The notes beneath the pieces were generated by a model. That model had not been told where the DNA came from and searched no databases. It saw nothing but the letters and a program-made list of their open reading frames with translations. Position numbers and translations under genes: made by a program. 64,000 nt of DNA from Sphingobacterium endophyticum (lineage in GTDB: Bacteria > Bacteroidota > Bacteroidia > Sphingobacteriales > Sphingobacteriaceae): contig NZ_ML771899.1 in assembly GCF_009733535.1 (NCBI RefSeq), positions 434,001 through 498,000 on the forward strand, read 5' to 3'. This document shows, in pieces, positions 8,586 through 16,526 of this stretch; position 1 is the stretch's first letter, and each line of letters starts with the position of its first letter.

Positions 8586-10538
8586 ATGTTATCATTATTT
8601 TCAAATAAGAAGTTGTGGACGTCCCTAAGTTTATATCTCTTGATCCATACTGTAAATGCAGTTCAACCAAAGATGCAAATTGAAAGTCCGGATGGAAAGA
8701 TTAGAGTTGAAATTCATTTGAATGAAAAAGGTGAGCCTCTATATGCTGTGAAATTTGAAAATAAGATAGCATTGGAAAATTCAAAATTGGGTTTAAACCT
8801 TGCCGATGAATCATTTTCATCGGGTTTGTCTTTTGATAAAAGATCCAATTTAAATACAATTAAAAAAAGCTACGAAAGTTTAAATGCCAAGCGTAGAATT
8901 AATAACTACCTAGCCAATGAGCAGGTGATAAGTTTTAAAAATCAACAAAATAATCAGTTAAATATTCAATTCCAAGTTTCGAATGATGGGGTTGCGTTCC
9001 GATATGAAATTCCGAGTGTACATAATTCAAAGAGATTATTAAGTTCAGAGCAGAGTTCATTTAAGTTTCCTGAAACTGCGATTGCATGGTTACAACCGAT
9101 GGCCATTGCAAAATCAGGATGGGAGCAAACAAATCCGTCATATGAGGAGCATTATTACCAAGCTATTAAAGTAGGGACATTGGAACCTACTCAAACAGGT
9201 TGGGTATATCCTGCACTTTTTAAGGTTGGTGATACCTATGTGTTAATTTCAGAATCTGGATTAGAATCTAATCATGCAGCTAGTAGGTTATCGGCAGAAT
9301 CTGAAAAAGGTGAGTATAAAATTGATTATGCAGGAATAAAAGAAACCATTTTTAATAAAGAGTTAGAAACTGTTATTGAAGGTGATTTTCACAGTCCTTG
9401 GCGAGTAATTGCTGTTGGTAATTTGGGAACTATCGTAGAATCAACATTGGGTTTAGATCTTCTAGATGAGTCAATTCAAATAGATCAAGGTTTCATTAAG
9501 CCGGGTAAGTCATCATGGAGTTGGATTAATAGCAAAGATGATTACATCATATTTGATGAGCAGAAAAAATACATTGATTTTGCAGCGGATATGAATTGGC
9601 AATATTGTCTAATCGATGTTAATTGGGACAGAAATATAGGCTATTCGCGCATTCAAGAGTTATCAGATTATGCTAAAGGGAAGAATGTTGGATTGATCTT
9701 ATGGTATAATTCAGCTGGTTACTGGAATACTGTTAAATATACGCCAAAGAATAAACTATTAACCTCAGAATTGCGAAGAAAGGAATTTGAAAAACTTCAA
9801 AAAATGGGAATAAAAGGAGTTAAGATTGATTTTTTTGGTGGAGATGGACAGTCTGTGATTGCCTATTATCATGAGATTCTTCGGGACGCTGCTGACTATA
9901 AATTGATGGTCAATTTTCATGGTGCAACTTTGCCTCGAGGATGGTCAAAAATGTATCCACATCTAATGACAGTGGAAGCTGTAAGAGGTTTTGAGACTGT
10001 AACCTTTACACAAGAAGATGCAGATAGGCAGGCAGAAATTTGTGCAACATTGCCTTTTACCAGAAATGTATTTGACCCAATGGATTATACTCCAATGAAT
10101 CTACATAAAGTCAATACAAATGTTGTGAGGAAAACAACATCAGCTTTTGAGTTAGCTACTTCGATTTTGTTTTTATCAGGTATTCAGCATTTTGCGGAGT
10201 CTCCAGAAGGTATGCTGCATGTCCCCGGCTTTATTAAGCAATTATTGCGTGACCTTCCAACTCATTGGGATGATGTGAAATTTATTCAGGGATATCCTGG
10301 TAAGGAAGTTGTTATTGCCAGAAAATCAGGAAATAAATGGTATGTAGCTGGGATTAATGGGGAGAATAAGGAAAAACAGATTAGCATTGATCTATCTGAA
10401 TTAGCAAAAAATAAAAAAGTAAAACTTATTACAGATGCTGATAAGCCAGGAGAATTCAGTACTCAGGAATTGAATATCATGGGAAAGACAAACATATCAA
10501 TGAAGCCTAATGGTGGATTTGTCATATTAATGGACTAA
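8586..10538 (+). CDS. GH97 glycoside hydrolase, retaining type
   Basis: The 650-residue secreted enzyme has an N-terminal signal peptide (about residues 1-25), a beta-sandwich domain beginning with MQIESPDGKIRVEI, a TIM barrel, and the C-terminal end GGFVILMD. GH97 contains inverting alpha-glucosidases (SusB type) and retaining alpha-galactosidases and alpha-L-arabinopyranosidases. Here D415 in GVKIDFFGGD matches the retaining nucleophile and E464 in MTVEAVRG is the likely acid/base. A retaining alpha-galactosidase or arabinopyranosidase is therefore more likely than an alpha-glucosidase. The arabinose setting favours a plant arabinan or arabinogalactan side-chain enzyme. The reading frame ends normally, but a decayed DUF3823 tail starts at the stop codon. 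Confidence 0.88.
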   Translation: MLSLFSNKKLWTSLSLYLLIHTVNAVQPKMQIESPDGKIRVEIHLNEKGEPLYAVKFENKIALENSKLGLNLADESFSSGLSFDKRSNLNTIKKSYESLNAKRRINNYLANEQVISFKNQQNNQLNIQFQVSNDGVAFRYEIPSVHNSKRLLSSEQSSFKFPETAIAWLQPMAIAKSGWEQTNPSYEEHYYQAIKVGTLEPTQTGWVYPALFKVGDTYVLISESGLESNHAASRLSAESEKGEYKIDYAGIKETIFNKELETVIEGDFHSPWRVIAVGNLGTIVESTLGLDLLDESIQIDQGFIKPGKSSWSWINSKDDYIIFDEQKKYIDFAADMNWQYCLIDVNWDRNIGYSRIQELSDYAKGKNVGLILWYNSAGYWNTVKYTPKNKLLTSELRRKEFEKLQKMGIKGVKIDFFGGDGQSVIAYYHEILRDAADYKLMVNFHGATLPRGWSKMYPHLMTVEAVRGFETVTFTQEDADRQAEICATLPFTRNVFDPMDYTPMNLHKVNTNVVRKTTSAFELATSILFLSGIQHFAESPEGMLHVPGFIKQLLRDLPTHWDDVKFIQGYPGKEVVIARKSGNKWYVAGINGENKEKQISIDLSELAKNKKVKLITDADKPGEFSTQELNIMGKTNISMKPNGGFVILMD

Positions 10539-11011
10539 GCGGAAAACAATCTAAATTCGCTGCAAGCTTATTTGATGGTGAATATAAATTGGTGAGAAAA
10601 GGAGACTCTCCATGGTTGCCTCAATTTCAAGATACCATTTTGATAAAAGTAAATGGAAATACAAAAATAGACACCCCCGTTACGCCATACTTTGCATTAA
10701 AGAATGTTGCATTCAATAGAAATGGGAATAAAGTAACTGCAACTTTTACAGTGAATAAAGTCGTTGAAAATGCTAATTTAGATAATGTCTGACTTTATAT
10801 GAGTGGAAGAATGCTTTTGGACCAGGAGGACAATCAATTTAGTAGAGATCTAAATGTTGATGATATAAAACTTGGAACAGCTTATACATCTACGGTTGAT
10901 ATTCCAGAGAATCTTGCCAATTTAGAAGGAGTTTTTGTGCGAATTGGAGTCAAATCAAATTCTTCAGGTGAATATTTATATTCACAGGTTCAAAAACTTG
11001 GAACGAATTAA
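10538..11011 (+). pseudogene. Remnant of a DUF3823 (PUL lipoprotein) gene
   Basis: Beginning at the GH97 stop codon, one frame reads SGKQSKFAASLFDGEYKLV and on through DTPVTPYFALKNVAFNR, which I recognise as the C-terminal part of DUF3823 proteins found behind susD in Bacteroidota polysaccharide loci. The frame meets a TGA at 10790-10792 where the family would have an amino acid (perhaps Trp TGG), then continues in frame from 10793 to the TAA at 11011 (LEGVFVRIGVKSNS, YLYSQVQKLGTN). No start codon, signal peptide or N-terminal half is present. It is best explained as what is left after a deletion that joined GH97 to the middle of the DUF3823 gene. Family assignment is from memory. Confidence 0.65.
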
Positions 11012-11045
11012 AATGAAAACCTAATAAAGAGTTAATCCGAATAAA

Positions 11046-12977
11046 ATGCAATTAAACCGAATTTATTATTTTCTAACACTTATTATTTTTAGTCTATCAG
11101 GCAGTAGCAGCTTGGCTCAGTCATATAAGTCAGGACCAGCGGAAAAAGATTTTGTAGCTTATTTATTTACTTATTTTAAAGGAAATGTTGTGCAAGATGA
11201 GGCTGTATGTTATGCAATAAGTACAGATGGATATAATTTCAAAGCTTTAAATAATAATCATCCAATTTTGAGTTCTGACAAGATTAGCTCCACAGGTGGA
11301 GTTCGTGATCCCCATATATTAAGGGGAGAAAACGGGAAGTTCTATATGGTTTTAACTGATATGACCTCTTCGAAAGGATGGGATTCCAATAGAGCAATGG
11401 TTCTTTTAAAATCGGATGATTTAATCAATTGGACACATTCAGTTATTAATATTCAAAAAAGATTTCAGGGTAATGAAGAATTGAAAAGAGTTTGGGCACC
11501 ACAGACGATTTTTGATTCTTCTGTTGGGAAATATATGGTTTACTGGTCAATGCAACATGGGAATGGTCCTGATATAATTTATTACGCCTATGCGAATTCT
11601 GATTTTACTGATTTCGAAGGTGAACCAAAAGTTTTGTTTAACCCTAAGAATGGAAAGTCATGTATTGATGGTGATATTGTCAATAAGAATGGCCTATACT
11701 ATATGTTCTATAAAACAGAAGGACATGGGAATGGGATTAAATTAGCAATAACTGATTCTCTTACTTCGGGAAAGTGGATTGAACAACCGGGATATAAGCA
11801 ACAGACAAGAGATGCAGTTGAGGGTTCAAGTGTTTTTAAACTGAATCATTCGGACAAATACATTTTAATGTATGATGTTTATGGTAAAGGGAAATATCAA
11901 TTTTGTGAGTCTATTGATTTGGATAAATTTAAGGTCATTGATCATAACATCACTATGGATTTCCACCCAAGGCACGGGACAATCATTCCGATTTCAAGGG
12001 ATGAATTGATTGGTCTAACCTCAAAATGGGGATTGCCTGCCGGAATAGAAATTCCTAAAGCAGTAAATCCTGTACTCAAAGGCTTTTACGCGGATCCTGA
12101 TGTGCTATATTCAAACAAAACTAAGAAATACTATCTCTATCCTACGAGTGATGGTTTTGATGGTTGGGGAGGTTACTATTTCAAGACCTTTTCATCCGAC
12201 AACCTAAAGGATTGGAAAGATGAAGGTGTCATATTAGATTTAAAAAAGGATGTTTCGTGGGCAGATCGAAATGCTTGGGCTCCTACGATTACCGAGATAA
12301 AAGTAAAAGGCCAATACAAATATTATTACTATTTCACGGCAGCACAAAAAATCGGTGTTGCTGTATCGGATAATCCTACAGGACCATTTAAGGATTCAGG
12401 TAAACCATTAATTGATTTTAAACCGGAAGGCATTAGAGGCGGTCAGGAAATTGATCCGGCGGTATTCAACGATCCAAAATCTGGCAAAAGTTATTTGTAC
12501 TGGGGAAATGGATATTTAGCGGTTGCGGAATTAAATAAGGATATGATTTCTATTAAAAAAGAAACCATGAAAGTAATTACCCCATCTGATGGCACTTTTA
12601 GGGAGGGGATTTATGTTATTTACAGAAACGGGATTTACTATTTTCTATGGTCTGAAGACGATACTCGGAGTGAAAATTATAGAGTAAGATACGGTACATC
12701 AAGATCAGCGTATGGACCTATTGAGATCAAGGCAGATAATTTGATACTTTCGAAAGATTCGAGCCAAGGTATTTACGGCACAGGACATAATTCTGTATTA
12801 CAGATACCTGGCAAAGACGAATGGTATATAGTATATCATCGATTTAATTACCCAAATGGTATTAATATGGGGGATGCCGCAGGTTTTAATAGAGAAGTCT
12901 GTATCGATAGGATGTATTTTGATTCAGATGGTAATATACTTCCGGTAAAGCCAACTCATCAAGGTATAAATGATTAA
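11046..12977 (+). CDS. Tandem GH43 glycoside hydrolase (two five-bladed propellers)
   Basis: The 643-residue secreted protein has a signal peptide of about 25 residues ending SSSLAQ and two GH43 modules. Module 1 (about 35-330) shows the three acidic sites as RDPHIL, CIDGDIV and VEGSSVF. Module 2 (about 340-640) shows ADPDVL, EIDPAVFND and REGIYVIY. Both sets of catalytic acids therefore look complete. GH43 enzymes are mostly alpha-L-arabinofuranosidases, arabinanases, xylosidases or exo-galactanases. With araBDA upstream, arabinose release is the best guess. It lies 34 bp after the DUF3823 remnant and 12 bp before the GH2 gene. Confidence 0.85.
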   Translation: MQLNRIYYFLTLIIFSLSGSSSLAQSYKSGPAEKDFVAYLFTYFKGNVVQDEAVCYAISTDGYNFKALNNNHPILSSDKISSTGGVRDPHILRGENGKFYMVLTDMTSSKGWDSNRAMVLLKSDDLINWTHSVINIQKRFQGNEELKRVWAPQTIFDSSVGKYMVYWSMQHGNGPDIIYYAYANSDFTDFEGEPKVLFNPKNGKSCIDGDIVNKNGLYYMFYKTEGHGNGIKLAITDSLTSGKWIEQPGYKQQTRDAVEGSSVFKLNHSDKYILMYDVYGKGKYQFCESIDLDKFKVIDHNITMDFHPRHGTIIPISRDELIGLTSKWGLPAGIEIPKAVNPVLKGFYADPDVLYSNKTKKYYLYPTSDGFDGWGGYYFKTFSSDNLKDWKDEGVILDLKKDVSWADRNAWAPTITEIKVKGQYKYYYYFTAAQKIGVAVSDNPTGPFKDSGKPLIDFKPEGIRGGQEIDPAVFNDPKSGKSYLYWGNGYLAVAELNKDMISIKKETMKVITPSDGTFREGIYVIYRNGIYYFLWSEDDTRSENYRVRYGTSRSAYGPIEIKADNLILSKDSSQGIYGTGHNSVLQIPGKDEWYIVYHRFNYPNGINMGDAAGFNREVCIDRMYFDSDGNILPVKPTHQGIND

Positions 12978-12989
12978 TAACTGTAAAAA

Positions 12990-13664
12990 ATGAACGAATT
13001 GAAACCTATATTATTTATTTTTTTAGTTAGTTCTCTAGCTTATTTTCTACCTACATCAGTATTTGCTCAACCAGGGTTTGGAAAAGCTGAAAAAATCAAT
13101 TTAGGTTGGTCTTTTAAATTGCAGGAGGACAAAATTCTAGATGCGAACAGTAAGAGAGATAGGTCATGGAAAGAGATTCGTTTGCCATATGATTGGACCA
13201 TCAAAGAACCCCTTAGTCCAACATTGGCAAGTGCAACAGGATATCTTCCGGGAGGAATTGGATGGTACCAGAAAGAGATAGAAATACCAGCTGAAAAAGA
13301 AGGTGAGCAGGTGTTTTTGTATTTTGAAGGGGTTTATAATAGAAGTGAGGTGTTTGTCAACGGTAAATCTGTAGGGAAACGACCAAACGGTTATGTTTCA
13401 TTTTCTTATGATATCAGTCCTTATTTAAATTATGGGGGCAATAATCTAATAAGTGTCAAAGTAGATCATAGTAAGGATGCAGATTCTAGATGGTATACAG
13501 GATCAGGTATATATCGTGATGTTTGGTTAGTCTATGCCAACAAGATCCGATTGGATCAGTGGGGCGTTTATGCCTACCCGGAACTAAATAAAGGGAAATC
13601 AGGATTAAACATACAGGTAGAAATGCTGAATCAATCAAATGCTGAATCAATCAAATGCTGTTGA
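12990..13664 (+). pseudogene. GH2 beta-glycosidase, N-terminal fragment before frameshift
   Basis: The frame encodes a signal peptide (about 27 residues, ending VFAQ) and the GH2 sugar-binding jelly roll (RLPYDWTIKEP, YFEGVYNRSEVFVNG, WYTGSGIYRDVWL). It then runs into a frameshift and ends with ESIKCC at 13664. The cause is a 16-bp tandem duplication at 13621-13660. Removing one copy joins this fragment to the next in a single frame of 834 residues, a normal length for GH2 beta-galactosidase-like proteins. As read, this fragment lacks the catalytic barrel and would be inactive. Confidence 0.85.
13621..13660 (+). repeat. 16-bp tandem duplication that breaks the GH2 gene
   Basis: The unit ATGCTGAATCAATCAA occurs at 13623-13638 and 13639-13654 and is followed by a partial third copy (ATGCTG, 13655-13660). 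In the restored gene the 8-bp repeat AAATGCTG would flank AATCAATC, a natural substrate for replication slippage. Because 16 is not a multiple of 3 the extra copy shifts the frame. Confidence 0.9.
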
Positions 13665-15510
13665 AGAAATAGAAGTTGAAACGGAATTGTTTGATCCATC
13701 AGGCAAATCAATAAATAAAAAATTAACAAAAACGAAGATAAATGCATCAGGGAAAAATGCAATTGAACTTGTGTTAAAAGTAAACGATCCAGCGCTTTGG
13801 AGTATAAATTCACCAAATCTTTATGTGCTTAAAACTAAACTTATATCGGAAGGTAAAATATTGGATCAATCAGAAATAAAGACAGGTTTTCGGAAGTTTA
13901 CTTTTGATCCAGACAAGGGATTTGCATTGAATGGACAGTGGATGAAGGTGAAGGGAGTTTGTATCCACCATGATGCCGGGGTATTGGGTTCTGAATTGTA
14001 TCCAACTGTTTGGAGAAGAAGATTGATGAAATTAAAGGAAATTGGTGTAAATGCTATCAGGACGAGCCACAATCCACAAGGTAGTTCTTTTTATGATCTT
14101 TGTGACGAATTGGGGTTTTTAGTAATCAATGAGGCTTATGATGAATGGGAGTTTCCAAAACGAAAATGGTTGGATGGATGGAATGAAGGCGTTCCTGGTT
14201 TTCAGGGTTCAACTGATTTCTTTGAAGAATGGGGCGAGAAAGATTTAGAGGATATGGTTAAAAGAGATCGAAATCATATGTCCATTTTTGCATGGAGTAT
14301 AGGGAATGAGGTTGATTATCCAAATGATCCCTATTCGCATCCGATTCTTGACGGTAAAAAGGACGGCGGTTTTACACAGGCAATCTATGGAGGATTTAAG
14401 CAGGATGCACCTGATGCAAATCGATTGGGTGCAATATCGAAGAAACTTGCTACTGTTGTTCGTAAGTTCGATCCTAGTAGACCAGTTACGGCTGGATTGG
14501 CGGGTGTAGCAATGTCCAATGAAACTGAATATCCAGAAGCATTAGACATTGCTGGATATAACTATACAGAAAGTAAATATCAAGAAGACCATATTAAATA
14601 CCCCAAACGTGTGATCTATGGTAGTGAAAACAGGCATGACCTTGAAGCATGGAAAGCTGTAACTGAAAATGAGCATATATTTGGACAATTTCTATGGACG
14701 GGAATAGATTATTTAGGTGAATCAAGAAAATGGCCAACTAGAGGTTTTTACTCTGGATTAATGGATTTTGCAGGATTTATCAAGCCGAGAGGCTATTTTC
14801 GTCAATCCTTATGGTCTCAAAAGCCAATGGCCTATTTGGGAACTTATCCAATTAAAGACGAAAATCCTGTTGATGATAAATGGATTCAACAAAAAAACAA
14901 ATTTTCGCCTGATCCATCAGGTGCACCCTGGATGGACGCCTGGCCTAATTGGAATTATGAGAATGGGCAATTAATACGAGTTGTAGGGTATAGTAACTCT
15001 CCTAAAGCGTTCCTTAAACTTAATGGGGAACAGATTGGCGATATTAAAAACTATGATTCAAAAACAGGGATCTACATGTGGGATATTCCTTTTAAAGCTG
15101 GTAAGCTTGAAATAATTGGATTAGATGTGAATGGGGACAAAGTGTCTCAGGATGAGATTACAACAAGCGGACCGGCTAAAAGTATTAATATTACAGGCCC
15201 AAGTGTAATTGAAATTAATAAAGAAGATGGAATTGCTCAAATTGAATTACAACTTTTAGATCAAGAGGGTAATGCTGTTTTTCTATCTGAAAGTGAGATT
15301 TCATGCCAAATTATAGGCGATGTTCGTCTGTTAGGAATGGAGGCTGGGAATAATACGGATATGTCAGATTATACAGATAATAAACAACGTGTTTTTCATG
15401 GGAAAATGATTGTTTATTTACAGGCTAACCCGAATTTCAAAGACACTGCATTTGTTAAATTCTCTTCCCCTTGGATAGAATCAGCTGAAGTTGAAATTAA
15501 ATTCAAATAA
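13639..15510 (+). pseudogene. GH2 beta-glycosidase, catalytic fragment after frameshift
   Basis: This frame carries the rest of the GH2 protein: the immunoglobulin-like domain, the TIM barrel and C-terminal beta domains. The acid/base Glu is in FAWSIGNEVDYP and the nucleophile Glu in VIYGSENRHD, so the catalytic centre is intact. Family members with this layout are beta-galactosidases and related enzymes. The ATG at 13639 lies inside the duplicated unit and would start a protein without signal peptide or sugar-binding domain, so secretion would fail. Translation could restart here, but a functional product is unlikely unless the duplication reverts. A terminator follows immediately. Confidence 0.8.
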
Positions 15511-15540
15511 AAATGGTCTTTCCACGGAAAGACCATTTTT
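15509..15540. terminator. Bidirectional terminator between GH2 and araR
   Basis: AAAAATGGTCTTT pairs with AAAGACCATTTTT around the loop CCACGG. The stem starts at the GH2 stop codon and ends 12 bp before the araR stop, so it closes both convergent genes. Confidence 0.9.
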
Positions 15541-15552
15541 ATTTTTAAATAT

Positions 15553-16266
15553 CTAAATTCCTAAGTCTTGCGCAGACCAGCTTGGTAAATACCTAAGGAA
15601 AGACATGATTTGATCTTTATAGATATCTTTATTTAATACGTAGAAAAAGGCTCCTTTTTTAGAGTTTTCTTTATCTTTTTCATTCAGTTTAATGAGTAGG
15701 TTAGATGATAATAGTTTTCTATTGAAATTTCTTTTATCGATTACAATGTCATAGACTGCTTCATATAAGCTAGAAATTTGGGGAAGTGTAAATTTCTCAG
15801 GTAGAAGTTCGAAAAGAATTGGATATAAAGCGGCTTTACTTCGTAATAATCTTTTGGCTGTGCTTATCATTTCATCATGATCAAAGATAAGTTCAGGGTA
15901 ATCATCGATTGGAAACCATTTAGCCTTAAATTCATCGGTTAAGATATGTTGGTATTCCTTAGTATCGATAAGTGCAAAATAAGTTATGCTAACAACGCGG
16001 CCATGTTTTTCACGATGCGGTTTTCCAAACACGGCAGATTGTTCCATATAGACATCTTCTAATCCGGTCAGTTTTAATAAAACTCTTGAAGCTGCTTCGT
16101 CGGGACTTTCCTCAGGTTGTACAAAACCACCCATGAGACTCCAATTGTTTATTTCTGGTTCAAATCCTCTTTTTATAAGCAAAATTTGCAAAGATTCCCC
16201 ATCAAACCCAAATATTATGCAGTCAACCGCGAGGAGCGTATTAGGTTCATCTTTATAAAATTCCAT
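15553..16266 (-). CDS. araR: Nudix-type transcriptional regulator of arabinose use (AraR)
   Basis: The 237-residue protein has an N-terminal Nudix fold (about 10-140) and a C-terminal winged-helix part (about 150-230), the layout of NrtR-like regulators. In Bacteroides a regulator of this family, AraR, controls L-arabinose genes. The Nudix box is degenerate: GGFVQPEES is followed by ASRVLLKLTG where an enzyme needs REUxEExG, so the glutamates that bind metal are gone and the domain should sense a ligand rather than hydrolyse one. The gene faces the arabinose operon across a shared terminator. Its upstream region holds the 17-bp sequence also found before araB. Assignment rests on fold, degenerate box and position. 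Confidence 0.85.
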   Translation of the reverse strand: MEFYKDEPNTLLAVDCIIFGFDGESLQILLIKRGFEPEINNWSLMGGFVQPEESPDEAASRVLLKLTGLEDVYMEQSAVFGKPHREKHGRVVSITYFALIDTKEYQHILTDEFKAKWFPIDDYPELIFDHDEMISTAKRLLRSKAALYPILFELLPEKFTLPQISSLYEAVYDIVIDKRNFNRKLLSSNLLIKLNEKDKENSKKGAFFYVLNKDIYKDQIMSFLRYLPSWSAQDLGI

Positions 16267-16335
16267 ATTTTCCTTAAATGTTGTGTGGTTGTTTAGTTCT
16301 CTTTTTATTCTTGAAGTTTAGGCAAAATACAAAAT

Positions 16336-16352
16336 TTAATTAAAAATTTTAA
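16336..16352. promoter_or_regulatory. Copy of the araB palindrome core upstream of araR
   Basis: TTAATTAAAAATTTTAA is identical over 17 bp to 2864-2880 before araB; the inner 13 bp are palindromic. It lies about 70 bp upstream of the araR ATG, where an autoregulatory site would be expected. The AT-rich background means chance identity is possible. Confidence 0.35.
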
Positions 16353-16399
16353 AATTCAATTTAGACGGAATGTTCTTAATTTCGGCCATATATTAATTT

Positions 16400-16409
16400 A
16401 AAACGTTTT
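16400..16409. promoter_or_regulatory. AAAACGTTTT palindrome, possible LacI-type half operator
   Basis: A 10-bp palindrome centred on CG, as in LacI/GalR-family operators, lies between araR and the PQQ dehydrogenase gene, 117 bp before the latter's start. The match is short and no cognate regulator is adjacent. Confidence 0.2.
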
Positions 16410-16526
16410 TAATGGGCATAATTAATTTATATACATTAAAATCGTGTCAGAATTGGTTAATTTTATGCTCATCTTCAAAAACCAATTAAATTCAAAATAA
16501 TTGTTTATTTTGAGATATTAAACCTA

